A stretch of 31,993 nucleotides of DNA from Spongospora subterranea f. sp. subterranea (taxonomy: Eukaryota > Endomyxa: Phytomyxea > Phytomyxea > Plasmodiophorida), in NCBI GenBank assembly GCA_049724395.1, contig JAUGWO010000299.1, positions 1 through 31,993 on the forward strand, read 5' to 3'. Shown here piece by piece: positions 1-15,700 of this stretch. Numbering within the stretch: the stretch's first letter is position 1; each line of letters starts with the position of its first letter. The notes below the pieces were generated by a model. The model was not told the origin of the DNA, made no database searches, and saw nothing but the letters and a program-made list of their open reading frames with translations. The position numbers and the translations under genes are program-made.

Positions 1-3000
1 GCAGAATGACGAGCAGAATCCTCCATCGTGCGGGGATGGAACCCATAATTAGAAAAGGAGAACGTCCTCAAGTACTGCTCTACTACCTGATTGACCCGTT
101 CTGTCTGTCCGTTGGTCTGTGGACGTCTTGACGTAGATAGTTTCCGTTGAATCTGTAGCCTGTGGAGAAGACTTTTCCAAAATCCTGCAACCATCTGCGG
201 GTCGCGATCTGATACAACGCCGACCGGAAGTCCATGAAGCTGGAACACACTTGCCGTAGCATCAATTCAGCTAGTTGTGGAGATGTGATTGATTCTTTGC
301 AGGGGATAAAATGCGCCATTTTTGACAAACGATCAACCACGACGAGAATTGAGTCAAAACCGTTGAATTTGGGTAGTTTGACTATAAAATATCGTGATAT
401 GGATCGCCACAAATCCGTTGGAATGGGCAACGGTCTTAACAGTCCTGGTGGCGACTTGGGCTGCAGTTTGATTCGCTGAAAGCGATCACACGATTGGACA
501 TAACGTCGAACGAAATCGGTCATTCCGGATTACCAAAAATGTGAGAGATTTCTGGTCCTTTGTCGTCAGCACAGCCGCTCATTTGACAAGTCGAAGACAA
601 TACTCAGCATTGTTCGAACACACGACGCCATACGAAGCGTGGTTCGGCGAACAGTCAAAACTTGAAAACCGCCGCACATTCGGCGTTATTGCTCATGTTC
701 ATGAACCAAATCAACTTCATCGCAAACTTCAACCAAGAATGATCAAACGCATCTTTATCGGATACTTGACCAAGCAGAAGGAATATCATCTTTTCGATCC
801 AAGAAGAAATCGCACTCTCGTTGCTCGCTATTCAGCCGTTGAACTGCTTGAATCGTTTTCCGCCTACCCAGGTGACCTTCTAATGGCCCTTCGTGGAGCT
901 GTGCGAGTATCTTGAGTTGTGCAGCTTCTGTGGGTACAACGAGTGCCTGTGTCTGTACGATAGGCGATCATGGATCTTGTATGGTTTTTGGTGACGTGGA
1001 GGATTTGTTGCTGAACTGGCGCATCCTGGGACTGATATTCTCTCTGAGATTCTCCTGATCATGTTGATGAACGGCTGGTTTTCGTGAGTTGATATGATAC
1101 TGTGCAGCTGTTGGGGAACTGTGCTGAGATGTTCCTCTGACCAGAAGTGACGTTCGTTGCTGTGCCCATACTGGATCTCGATCTTGTTTTTCAAATTCGG
1201 GTCGACGAAACAGCACGTCCGGCTGTCCGGCGAGCGACCCTGAGCGATGGTGGATTACGTAGTCGTACTCCGACAGAATCATAGACCAGCGAGCTTGACA
1301 TCGATTCAGGACTTCAAAAGTTCATAAATAACGCAGATTATTGTGACCTGACAGAATCTCAATCTTATGAGGACTGCCTTCCAAGTAATGTCGCCACCGC
1401 GAGACTGCCACAACCACGGCTAGTAATTCTTTATCGTGGGTCTCGTAATTGATTTCGGCAGGGGTGAATTTCCGCGAATGACATGCGATGGGGCGTAATT
1501 TACCATCTCCTTGAACCTGTGATAATATCATACACCCATGGCGAAGTCGGAGGCGCCAGTTTCCACCAAACAGGGCGCTAATGGAATGGGCAAATATTGG
1601 TGCTTGCGTGAAGGCCCCGTTTGATTGCGTCAAAAGCTTCTTGGTGCTGGCCTTGGTCAGCTCGTACAGTGGCGCTGCGTATTGTTGGAGTGTCGAGAGA
1701 TGACGTCGCGGTCAAATTTATCCCATCTTACGAAGCATTGAATTCCTCTGACGGACGTGGGTGTTTGCCACGATGTAATATTGGACGTTTTCCCTGGGTC
1801 CATTCCAATTTCTTTCGGGCTGATGACGTAACCAAGGAATTCCACACGTCGAACTCCAAAGCGCATTTCTCGACCTTGGCAAACAACTTCGTTTCGCGCA
1901 ACCGTTGTAAAACCGCCTTGACATGAGCTTCGTGTTCCACTAGATCCCGAGAATCAATTAAGATATCATCCAGATATACAACCACCAATTTTCCCAGGCA
2001 GTCCTGGAACGTCTTTCATAAATTTTTGAAACGAGGCTGGAGCATTCTTGAGACCAAATGGCATAACTTGATATTCAAAGTGACCGTACTTGCAGTTAAA
2101 CGCCGTTTTCCATTCATCTTTTGGTCTGATCCTCACCAGATTGTACGCGCCGCGCAGGTCAACCTTCGTGTAGCATTTGGCGATCGCGAGTTGTTGTAAA
2201 ATGTCGTCGATTAGAGGTGGTGGATATGGTTCTCGCTTAGTGAATGTTGTTGAGCGACCTGTCATCGACACACAATTTTAGTGAACCATTCTTCTTTTCA
2301 ACAGAAAGAATCGGCGCTGGGAGCGGGGACTGAGAATTCCTGATAAAATCTCGTTCCAGATTACCTTGGATGTAGGATTGTCATCTTCTTCCAGATTGAT
2401 AGCAGAGTCGACACCCTGGTCGATGCGGTGGTAGTGTTTCTGCGCCTTGCTGGGAGAAAATCGTCTGCGAAAATCTGAATACTGAGTCGGAAGTTTAACA
2501 CTTTCGTGACACGTCTCGGTTTCACCCAGGGGAACCAACTTCATCTAGTTCCCGAAAACAACTTACTGACGTTATCTGCATTGTCGCACACCAAAGCATT
2601 TGACCTGCAATACGCCATTTTTGATGTCTTCACGAAACGCAAAAACAGCCAACTGTTTACACTTGTTTATGTTGACTGTTTCCGATCAAGCCATCACGCG
2701 TTGACGCTGGCGGTTCGAATTTCTAGCGTAATGGGGTTTTGCGGATCACCCAATGGCGTGCTGAATTGACCTCAACCTCTATCCGCCAAGGCTTGTTTCG
2801 TCTTCATCCAGGATTTGGGTAAAATCGAGGCTGCGCAAGCACAAGGTGAATGAGAACCGAACGATGACGCCTCCATTCCACCATCAAATCTTCGAAGTTC
2901 CCAATCGTGCGAGAGATAGGCGTTGCTGAAAGGAACGATGTTTTTGTCGATCCTGCAGTCGATCTCGTCCAAATATTAGCGAGAAGCCAATCGGTGAGTC

Positions 3001-3060
3001 CAGATATCATAACGGCCATGGAGATTGATCTGAAACAATAGATGGGTTTCGACACAACTG
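1..3060 (-). mobile_element. Decayed Ty3/gypsy LTR retrotransposon (pol region), cut by the left window edge
   Basis: Read on the minus strand, pieces of a Ty3/gypsy pol follow in the family's usual order. A protease C-terminal piece lies near 2900-3060, reverse transcriptase near 1700-2544 with a YLDD-type active-site box near 1970, RNase H near 1200-1633, and integrase (zinc-binding end and core) near 1-523. The integrase lying after RNase H is what separates Ty3/gypsy from Ty1/copia. The element is clearly broken, with many breaks, and looks old. No LTR was recognised; the left end lies outside the window and no convincing gag was seen to the right. A fragment of another retrotransposon sits inside it at 541-880. 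Family assignment is firm; the exact limits are not. Confidence 0.85.
541..880 (+). mobile_element. Ty1/copia integrase fragment nested in the Ty3/gypsy fossil
   Basis: The plus strand reads as the C-terminal part of a copia-type integrase: the family's PYEAWFG box, followed by an R-x-FG segment, a KLQP stretch, an IFIGY box and a LFDP segment. It lies opposite to the surrounding gypsy element and separates that element's RNase H region from its integrase. Only this short piece is present and no ends of a complete copia element are seen. It is a fossil fragment. Confidence 0.8.
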
Positions 3061-3608
3061 GTAGTATTGATTTTATGGAATCCAAAATATATCGGAATGT
3101 TCCGATTACAATTTACAATCCTGATTCATTGTCGATATGTGTTTTCGGTTCGTCTGAAATTTTCTGCGGCTACTGACTCCATCGGAAAGAGTATTCTCAA
3201 ACGAATAGCGCCGTCGATACACGTGTGCAAAGAAAACAGGGAGACGTTGAGCATTGAATGTAGTTACACGCTTTTGCCAAAGAACAACAATCCCGGAAAA
3301 CGTGTAAATGTTTTTCGATCCCTCAGCGAGGATGTGATGCTGGACCCAATTACTGAAGACGCCATCAGCTCAAACCAGTGACGCATCGAGGGCCCAGCGT
3401 GATATATTGGCAAAAACTTGTAATTCCCTTGATTCTCACATTTGTTAGGTGGCGTCATACTGTTTGAACATATATGTGAGTAGCTACTTTCAGATTAACC
3501 GAACGAACGTATCGAAAATGGTTTTGATCATTGATCGAACGAATTCAGCATTTGAACCTGTACAGCCAACCTAGTGGGCAACAAGCACACCATTCCACAA
3601 CTCAAGGC
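3061..3608. other. Unassigned stretch between the gypsy fossil and the ARMC6-like gene
   Basis: No gene, RNA or clear repeat was recognised here. Short open frames exist on both strands but none resembles a known family. The left part may be unrecognisable gag-proximal sequence of the neighbouring retrotransposon fossil; the right part is likely upstream sequence of the ARMC6-like gene. Confidence 0.4.
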
Positions 3609-3617
3609 TATAAAAGG
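3609..3617 (+). promoter_or_regulatory. TATA-box-like element, possible ARMC6-like promoter
   Basis: The sequence TATAAAAGG is a textbook TATA box on the plus strand, 276 bp upstream of the chosen ARMC6 start at 3885. If used, transcription would start near 3640, giving a leader of about 240 nt that contains upstream ATGs (for example at 3679). A leader intron (about 3692-3784) would join that upstream ATG in frame with the main reading frame, but this is inference. Alternatively the box is a chance match or part of an unrecognised repeat. Confidence 0.4.
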
Positions 3618-3884
3618 GGCGAACTTTCTCGAGGCGAATAAACATCGGACGAAGCGAGAAGCAATCAGTGGATCAAAGATGTCACGAGCCAGGTACTTAG
3701 CTGAGGAGGACTCGCAAACCGAAATCTTCTGCAATTCGCTTTCGCTTTTGGCGCCCCTGGGGACGGTGTGTGCAGTTTGCCATCCAGGCACCCTGACCGG
3801 GCTGCGCCCTTGTTGCGGCCGACAGTGACCAAATGTACACTGTGTGGCCAAGTTGTACTGGACTTTACCGGTCTCAAGACTGGA

Positions 3885-5306
3885 ATGGCGTCGAAATCTG
3901 CCAGGAGGGCAATCTCTCAGGCCACCTTTGATGAGGTTGTACTGGAATGTATTTCCGATCTCGACATGACCTTAGCTGAGGCGATAGACGAAGCGCGATG
4001 CCAGTTTCGAACGCAGGGCGTCGATCTGTCTGCGATCAAAGACACAACGTTGGATCAAGAGCCGTCCCAGTCTCTGGACGAACTGAACGATGCCATTCTA
4101 TCGAAAAATATCGACTCCATAGTGTCGTTTATCGAGTCCGTTGACGATGATAAACTGACAACTTTAGCTGAAGATGGACTGATTGGAGCGATGATCTATG
4201 TTTGTCACTCTTTCGTTGCCGAGCGAAGTTTACTTGTTGCAGCCATCGCTCTGCTGAAGAGAATCCTTAAACGTGGCGCGCAAAGTTTGATTCCCTCCCC
4301 AGCGCTGGCAAAATTCATGGATGCCTTGCGCCACCATTTAGAGGACGCTGAGATTCAGCGACAAGGTACGGCAATCGGGCGATCGTAGATCGTTAGTGAC
4401 GTGACCAATTACGCAGGACTGGACGTTTTGAGGAAAGCGATCAGTAGACATGAACCTCATAAGATCACGATTCATGCGAATGGGTTCAATGACCATGTCG
4501 ATGGCGTTATCGCCACCCATCCAGACGATTCCGGGGTGTTCGCGTCGCTGTGCAAGACGATTCAGCGATATCTGTCGGACGACGATCGACGTCCTGGTGT
4601 GCATCCGAATACATTCGCTCGCGCTCGCGAAATGGCTATGACCGATGGGCGATCTGACGGCGGCTGCATCTCAGTGTTTATATCAGTTCTGCGACAGAAG
4701 CTACACGATCCAGTTTACATTGTTTTGATTTGCTCAACGTTGAAGACGATGGCCGTCACCGATGCCATATGCAGCCGCCTAGCTGATGACGTTCTCCATC
4801 TCTGTATCAAGGCCGTCAAGATGCACGCCTCGGACCCGGCTGTCGTCAGTTCTGCGCTGTCGCTGTTCAAAATCCTCTCAAGAAATGACGACGTCAAAGT
4901 TCGGTTGTGCGGTGAAGCGTTGCCAGCGCTAATCGTGATCCTCGAGTTGCACTCTGATAGCGACAAGGTTGTGGTTCAAGCTTTAGGTACGCTTTCAGCC
5001 ATGACCCTGCGCCAGCCCAGCAATTGCGAATCAATCGCCAACAGCGGCCTGATTCCGTTGATCACATCCGCTATGTGTCGTCATCCAGATGTCGTGGGAG
5101 TCCAACGGTCCGCTATCATCACCTTACGTAATATGGTGTCAAGCCCACAGAACAAACATCTTGGTACGTTGATTCTGGAAGAAAACGCCGAAGACCTTAT
5201 TCGACAAGCTCATGAAGGCCACGAAGAGTGTCGGGATGTTGCATTCGCCGCGTTGCGGGAGCTAGGCAAACCGTATAAGGCGTTTTGGACCGGAATAGAT
5301 ACTTAA
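3885..5306 (+). CDS. ARMC6: ARMC6-like armadillo-repeat protein, one intron
   Basis: Two exons, 3885-4365 and 4417-5306, join across a 51-bp GTACGG...GCAG intron into about 456 residues. The N-terminus (ISQATFDEVV, then QGVDLSAI) matches the conserved start of ARMC6 proteins, which begin with a short M-x-SKR-ISQETFD block; this is why ATG 3885 is preferred over the in-frame codon at 3768. The rest is alpha-helical armadillo repeats, clearest from about residue 250 on (for example VVVQALGTLSAMTLRQ and SAIITLRNMVSS). The C-terminus (CRDVAFAALRELG) is the family's closing motif. Human ARMC6 is about 500 residues, so the length fits. ARMC6 is conserved in many eukaryotes but its role is poorly defined; armadillo folds usually bind protein partners. 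The gene is convergent with SEC23. Confidence 0.85.
4366..4416 (+). other. Intron of the ARMC6-like gene (51 bp)
   Basis: The donor GTACGG and acceptor ACGCAG bound a 51-bp interval with in-frame stops. Removing it joins residues ...QRQ to GLDVLRK through a split glycine codon and restores the ARMC6 frame. The size matches the other introns in the window and indicates an organism with very short introns. Confidence 0.8.
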
Positions 5307-5358
5307 TTCTACACATTGTATTATGCCGTACTTTCTGGTGGTTTTCATGTTATATTGG

Positions 5359-8444
<3,086 letters not shown>

Positions 8445-8861
8445 TGTCGTGATTAGGGGGCGCGAATTACTCAATTATCCCTTTGAACAAAACAGCTGTA
8501 AATCTCGCCACTGCACGGTTCGGTACGACGATACGCGGCCTGTGTATACACAGTCAACTTGCTCAGAGTGGTGCGGCCTTTACTATCAATACTGCATCAA
8601 TCCTCAAGTTTCAGTTTCATGGTGTCATGCTGTGTCATGTGTGTTTTCATGGCGCCGGGGCTGCGCAGCGCCTCCATGGGGAACGAGGCTTTTTTTTTCC
8701 CATTGCAGAACATTTTTGAATCCGCACACTCTCAAGAACCAGTACAAAAACCATTCGCGGCAAAGTGGCATTCATCGCATTGTCTGTCTCTCCTGGGTGA
8801 CAATAGGGGCCCAGGGATTGCTCAAATTACACAATGTATTAGTGACAAAATATCAACGTCA
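8445..8861. other. Intergenic region between CPSII and SEC23
   Basis: These 417 bp must hold the CPSII 3' end and the SEC23 promoter, since both genes lie on the minus strand. Open frames on the plus strand here lack any recognisable family and look fortuitous. A run of nine T at about 8691-8699 is the only simple feature; no clear TATA box or poly(A) signal was identified. Confidence 0.5.
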
Positions 8862-11800
8862 TCAACGCTCGCGGAGGAATTCATCCCAGGAATTCAAGTT
8901 GAATTTTTTAACCTGAACATTGAGTTGAGTGGGTATGAGCCAGTTTAGATCGAGCGCAGTGTGCACCTTGACCAGAGCTTCAGCAAGAAGTACAGCACAT
9001 TTGATGTTGGTGATGAGCCCAACCGAGAAATCCACTGCTGTTCTCCGAATGTGGTATCCGTCCGTCATCTTCGTCAAGATCAGCGTGCAAATCGATTTCA
9101 AACTCAATCGTAGAACGTTACCTCCTGATTATTCGAAGAATCGGGGATATTGACCACGAGATCGATGTCTCCCTGTTTGATCATATCGATGATGTTGGGG
9201 TGTTCCCCGCTGCTTAATTTGTGCACGAGTTTAACTTGAACCCCACGTTCAAGCAAAAATGCCCCTGTACCTTTCGTGGCAAACAGCTCGAATCCCATTT
9301 TCCGTAAGTTTCGTGCAGAATCTAAAAACTCTAATCGCGGTCCGAGTTTACCGCATGAGAACAGTAAATTACGACGTGGAACGCGGAATCCAGTCGCAAG
9401 AAGGGATTTCAAAAATGCCTCATGACGATCGTGTCCAAAACATGCAACTTCACCAGTGGACGCCATTTCCACCTTCAGTGCGGGGTCGGCTCCAGCAAGT
9501 CTTGTAAACGAAAACATTGGCGCTTTACAGCAAACGTACGAGATATCACTCAAATCAATCTGTCTTGGCTTCAATTTTACTCCCACCATTGCCTTCGTCG
9601 CCAATTCAATGAAGTTAACGTTAAATGTCTTTGAAACAAAAGGAAACGACCGCGACGATCGCAAATTGCACTCAATAACCTAAAATTTAACAAGTTCAAG
9701 ATCAAAGGAACCTGAGCTTCGTCGGATAAATACTTTGATTTCATTGCTGCGGCTAAGAAATTGAATATTAAAGGGTCCAGTGATATTCAATGCGTTGGCG
9801 ATTTTTCTTGCAGCCTTCTTGACCAAACGGATTGTTTCCATGTACAATTTTTGTGCCGGTAGGACAAGCGTGGCGTCACCAGAGTGAACACCAGCGTTTT
9901 CAACATGCTCAGATATAGCGTAATTAATGATTATCCCATTTCTAGCCACAGCGTCGAATTCGATTTCCTAAAAAGCTTAGTCATATGTAGGCAATCAGCA
10001 ACACTGCACACTTGAAAACCTTGGCGTTTTCAATGAACTTGGTCATGACAACGGGAGCGTTGGGAGAAACATGGCAAGCCGTAGCTAGAAACTCGGTGAG
10101 ATCTGCTACGGAAAAAGCGACATTCATGGCAGCACCAGATAAAACATAGCTTTTGGCAAAGGGTTAGATAATCGTTATAGACAAAAAAACAGGCGAACCT
10201 TGGCCGCACTAAACAGGGAAATCCCACATTTTCAGCAAATTTAACAGCTTCGGAAATCTGAACATACAGCATGAGCCATAATAAGTTCCAATACAGCAGT
10301 TCAAACCGTGGTGAGCTCCTTCCATTCCGGTTGATCAACGTTGATGCTATCGAGCAACTCACTAAATTTGAACCTATAAAAAAGTTAAAGGCGTGGCGAC
10401 AAACTCAAGTTCATGGACGTTGACCTATCTTCAGCCATATCGATCGAGTTCGGATGTGTCCCAAGGATTCGGATGCCTCGCCTGTGCAAAGGAATGGCAA
10501 GGCAGTTTGGGATTTGACCGCCAACGGATATGATGACGCCCACACTCATTTCAACCTGAACGCGTTTAGCCACAGAAGTATTGCGAATACATGGAATAGT
10601 ACTTCATAAATGTCAACAACACGTTCGAACGATAACTCCTCGAAATACAATCGATCGCATTCGTCTGAACACGAGTTACGAGGGAGATTTGTAAATCATA
10701 AAACTTTACCGTAATCAGTGCTAACTGTTTCGCTGTAGTTCACTCGATGCTTAATGAAACCAGAGAGCAATTCAACACGCGACTTACGGATTATAGTTAA
10801 TCATGATTGATGGAATTTCTAGTGATCGCAAGGTTCGTAAACACGACACAGCACACCAGTCAAATTCGCAACTGCTTCCAATTCTATAAGCTCCACACCC
10901 GAGAACAATCACGCCTGGAGCGCCAATTCAGAAAGGTGAATTGACGAAAGTAACGGCGTTGTTGGAGTGTCACCTTTAGTATCAAACTTGACGTCGTGTT
11001 CTGAGCCATTGTAGGTCATGTACAAGTAATTTGTTAAGGCTGGAAATTCGGCAGCAAGTGTGTCGATTTGCTTTACGAACGGAGTGATACCACACTGTTG
11101 ACGATATGTTCTAACCTAGGATGAATGAATGACAGACGCCGATAAACGAAAAATAGGAAACCTCTAATTCGGTGACATTACAGCAGCGTGCTATCTGTTT
11201 ATCCCCGAATCTGCATAATCATGTGAGTGTTCCATAGAGAAATAACCAGTCAGATGACATGTACCCTGCTTGCTTTGCTTCAAGGATTTTTGAAGGCGGT
11301 ACTGTCCAAAACGAAGTTGATGCGCTCAAGGCGATGTCGATTTGGATTATATTGAGCAGTTTGTAGAGGAAGAATTTGTCAATCCGCGTTAAGGAATAGA
11401 GACGATCAACGCTATACCCTATACCAAACTATGGATTCTTCCTGGAAGAGACAGTAAACATTAACAACAAAATACCTCTGCGGAAAGCAGCTGCCACGTA
11501 AATCAGTCTTTGGTCACTGGGGCACCTAAGCTCCCGGTCGAGCTCGCCACTGGGAAAGCGAGCCTATAGCGGCACCAGTATCACCAAATCCGTCAAACTC
11601 GCCATCAACCATGCGAACGCCTATCAGTTGTCACAATCAGAACCCACTTTACACATTTCAAAATCTGTGACCCTTCTGAAATGCTTCTTCGAAAGTGCGA
11701 CCAACTGCCATTACTTCTCCAACGCTCTTCATGCTACTGCCAAGTCCACTACTGACATGGCAAAATTTACGAAGATCCCAACTAAAACGATTTCTTGAAA

Positions 11801-14800
11801 ATAATTCTACCAAGAGCATCAAAAGCGATTGTACCGGGGCAATTTGACAACAACATAATCCAGACTAAAGCAGCGCTGTTAGAAAGCCAGGCAATAACAG
11901 AAACGATAGACGATACCTGGGTTCAAAACAGGCAGTTGTTTTTTTGGTAACCGAATTTTTTACTTGTGTTAGGCTCATTCCCATCGCGAGTTTACAAGCA
12001 ACGTACGCTAATGGATAGCCTGACAAGACAATTAACTGAATGAACGTAAACGTACAAAGATGAACGCGCCTGTAGCCTTTGATGCAAGAGCACTACTCCG
12101 GCTAAGACGTGCGTTCATCTCGATGACGTAGTAGTTCTCTGATTCCGGATCAAGAGCATATTGAACATTACATTCACCAATAATGCCCATATGGCGAACA
12201 ATTTTCAGAGCGGCCTAATGCGATGATATGAGAAAACAGCGCCATACAGCCAAGCCACCTCTAACATCTCTTAACCGGTAATAGTCTTTGTTGGAAAGGG
12301 TCTGGGAGGGAGCAACAACAATTGAGTCTCCTGTGTGTATTCCCAATGGGTCGAAATTCTCCATATTACAAACTGCAATGCAGTTGTCTTGTCGATCTCT
12401 GACTATCTCATATTCGACTTCTTTCCACCTAACATAAACTCGTGTCAAACTTTTGCCTATTCCTCATTATGTTTGTGAATCTGAATACCCTCTCAAAGAT
12501 TTATCGATGATTACTTGCTTTGAAGTGGAAAATGCCTATGGTGGCTGAAATTGGGACCTACAGCGAGGGCCCTAACTCGGAAATACCTGTTTGACAATTT
12601 CGAATAGCATTTCAGGGTTATCTGCAAACCCAGATCCCAGGCCGCCTAAAGCGAAAGCAGTTCGAACAAGAACTGGGTAGCCTATTTTCTCAGCAATGTC
12701 GATTGCTCCTGCAATATTTGTGCTGGTTCCTGATGGAGCCACCTGTGCGATCATACGATGAACATCAGCAGCCAGAACTGCCTGGAGTGCCGTGCAGACC
12801 TTCTCTCCGATTTCTTGCATCTTTTCACCAAACATTTGTCTATCTTCACTTGCTCGGATAGTCTCGATCCTGACACAGAAGTTTTAACATTTCCTTCTGT
12901 GTTTTAGAAAGTGATATACCCAGTGCCGAGAACTCGAACCTAAAACACTTCAGAATCAAAATTGCCTAGCGATCGTTAGAATGAAGTAAGACCTTGTATT
13001 TTTCTAGCACACCAGCATCGGCTAGTGCAATTCCACAATTCAAAGCGGTCTGTCCACCGAATTGAAGTAGCAACCCATCCGGGCGTTCTTTTTGAATCAC
13101 TTCTGTGACAAAGTCGAGAGTAACAGGCAAGAAATATACCTGAACGAGTTATTAGGATAGTTATTGCCTTAGCGTGAATGTATCACTTTGTCGGCCATTG
13201 ACTGAGATGTCTGAATTGTTGCAATGTTTGGATTGACCAAGATTATTGTAACGTTCATTTCCTTTAAACCCTTGATTGCTTGAGAACCACTGTAGTCAAA
13301 TTCCCCTACCAAAACAACGACGATTATTACAGATTGAACAACAGAGAAACATTGGGAGCGAACCAGCTTGGCCGATGGAAAGTCCTCCTGATCCAAGTAG
13401 CAGGACTTTCTGGATTGGATCATCAGATGGGTCTACTTTTACAGTGGTGATGAGCGCTCTGTGACTCTGAAAAAATTTCAATGCACCAGAAAGCAGAACT
13501 TCGCGTTCCATACCTTCACCCGATCAATAAACATCTGGAACAGAAAATCCGTGTCTGTAGGTCCCCCAGCTCCTTCAGGATGAAACTAACCGTCAGGAGT
13601 GCCCGATTAGCAAATGCCATGCACGCTAGACGATCTATACCTGTACGCCCATTATAGCTTTATGGCGATGAATAATTCCTTCGTTACTGTTATCGTTGGC
13701 ATTGCGAAAGAAAGGTACAAATTCTTGCGAATTCAGAGATTCGTCATTTACTGCGAAACCATGATTTTGGGACGTGATGTAGCATCGAGTCGTCCTTAGA
13801 TCAATCACAGGCTAAGAACGACTAAATGAATCGACAACAATTTGAACAGCGATCAAACACCTGGTTCATTCCACGATTTCCGAACTTCATCTTGTACGTT
13901 TTCGCCCCAGAAGCCAGTGCAAGAACTTGATGGCCCATGCAAATGCCGAAAATCGGTGTGTCGCCTTGAATTGCGACACGAAGGTGGTTGATTGCATCGG
14001 TCGCTTTAACAGGATCGCCTGGGGAACGACAATATTACAGTACACAACGAATCGAGATTATTATATCCTACCTGGTCCGTTCGATAAAAAAATGCCATCG
14101 TATTTATCTTGTGTATAATCATAATCCCAAGGGACAACGTCAACTGTAACACCTTGTCCAACTAGATACCTGCATTCCAATATCAGTTTCGGATGAAACT
14201 GTGAAATTTTTCGAATCGCTCACCGGATGATATTGTTCTTAATTCCAAAATCAACCGCGACAACCTTCAATTCGCCACTACCAAATCTCCTTGATGTTTT
14301 GCACGACACCTGACAAAATAACACGTTCAAAACATCTTAGCAATTTTTGAGAGCCAACACAAAGAGAGTGCTAAAACCCAACCTCCGCGATTAAATTCCT
14401 TGTATTTGGATCATCGAACGGGACATCATAACCATTGACGACGACCTTCCCAAGTAAACTACCTGAAAGGGAAGAAATGTTATATAACTGCCACCTTTTA
14501 ATCTCTAGTAGTTACCATTATCGCGGATCAATTTGGTGATGGCCCTGGTATCTACTCCAGATATCGCCGGGATATTATGCTTTTTCAACCAATGACTTAA
14601 TGAGGAATTCGAATTCCAATGTGAATATTCGTGCGAGTAACTGGAAATAACTATGGCGCTTGCATGGATTTTATCAGATTCAAAATACGCAGGGAGGCCC
14701 AAGTCGTCTAGGACGTCCTCAGGGGGAACACCTTACAACCAAATGCTGAACATGACCGTCGACACAATTCGTTTGAAACGGTCGTTTACCGTAATTTCCG

Positions 14801-15370
14801 ATCAAAGGATAGGTAAAGACCAAAATTTGACCCTTATATGACGGATCGGTCAGAGTTTCGGGATAACCGACCATCCCCGTATAAAAAACCTGACATTTTG
14901 TTTCACAGAATGAGAAGAACTGTGTAAATTCAGACGTACCACTTCTCCTGCGGCACTGGTTTCCGCTCCGATGGAAAACCCATTTATGGCGACACCACTA
15001 CTGAGTAATAGCTGAGCAGGCGGCCAATTCTCTTTGGAGGGATTTGGCGGCTTTTTGGGCTGAATTTTAGTTTCGCTAATTATCAGCCAGACAAGGACAT
15101 CACCTGAATTGGTTGATCTGGAGTTGTCGGCGACCTCTGACCACTGCGGGTTCGTACTGACGCTCAGTAAATCAGTTGACACGACTATGGAAACTTTCGT
15201 TGATCAGACTCACATCCTTCCAATGGATCAGTTTCGTCATCATATTCACTCGTTGACGAAGAAAACCCAATTCTGACGTGAATTATCTCGTCAGACGTAA
15301 TCAGACAGTACAGCCAAGAACATATTTATGCAGAAACGTACTTGACAACACCTTCTGCTGATATTGACAT
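8862..15370 (-). CDS. CPSII: Glutamine-dependent carbamoyl-phosphate synthase (GATase-CPSase fusion, CPSII type), many short introns
   Basis: This enzyme makes carbamoyl phosphate from glutamine, bicarbonate and two ATP, the first step of pyrimidine synthesis. A start at ATG 15370 gives a Ser/Pro-rich N-terminus of about 70 residues over four exons, then the GATase half: [30 protein letters not shown], the catalytic cysteine in GICMGHQ (near 13940) and the His/Glu pair in FHPEGAGGP (near 13570). The first synthetase half starts with [25 protein letters not shown] and holds FALGGLGSG and [16 protein letters not shown]. The second half holds [45 protein letters not shown] and [10 protein letters not shown]. 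An allosteric MGS-like domain closes with [11 protein letters not shown] and a stop at 8862. Wording is closer to CAD ([11 protein letters not shown]) than to urea-cycle CPS1. No DHOase or ATCase domain follows. More than twenty introns of about 50-60 bp. Exact exon borders in 9650-12000 were only partly resolved. Confidence 0.92.
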
Positions 15371-15580
15371 GGACCGATACCCTGATAAAATTATCAGATC
15401 CGTCAACGATCCAGTATTTACAGTTAATTTTAATGTGGTTCGTGCATGGAATGGTTTTCTCACTATCAAAGTGTACCCAATTGGTTGACTGTCTGCACAT
15501 TTCCGCACTTATTGTACTGTACATATCGATTCCCACTGTTGATGTGCACGAGCGCATTGGGCAGGTTTGACTTGGTAAAA
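15371..15580. other. Upstream region of CPSII, no gene recognised
   Basis: This stretch lies immediately upstream of the proposed CPSII start and should hold its promoter. Short open frames on both strands have no recognisable family. One minus-strand frame continues upstream of ATG 15370 in phase, so a start further upstream cannot be excluded. Confidence 0.35.
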
Positions 15581-15678
15581 GGATGGCGATACTGTACGGT
15601 ATTTGTACCGGATACGGTACAAAAAAATACCGTAATGTATTTCATACGGTATTGGTATGAGCACAAAATACCGTAACC
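15581..15678 (+). repeat. TACGGTA-rich repeat, copy 1
   Basis: About 98 bp beginning GGATGGCGATACTG and built of palindromic TACGGTA/ATACCGTA words: tacggtattt, gatacggtac, aataccgta, tacggtattgg and aataccgtaacc in that order. The same series returns in copy 2 at 15818-15915. The overlapping inverted words mean each copy can fold into several hairpins. Confidence 0.85.
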
Positions 15679-15700
15679 GAAGGAACGGAAGTCCCAACCA

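Noticed and set aside
2705-2725. GGTTCGAAT word resembling a tRNA T-loop
   Set aside because: No acceptor stem, D-arm or anticodon arm can be placed around it.
3574-3828. Plus-strand 84-residue open frame upstream of ARMC6
   Set aside because: It has no recognisable family and overlaps the likely leader; it is probably untranslated leader or intron sequence.
3480-3880. Solo LTR suggested by a TATA box followed by an AATAAA word
   Set aside because: No second copy, no clear TG...CA borders and no target duplication were seen, and its orientation is opposite to the neighbouring gypsy fossil.
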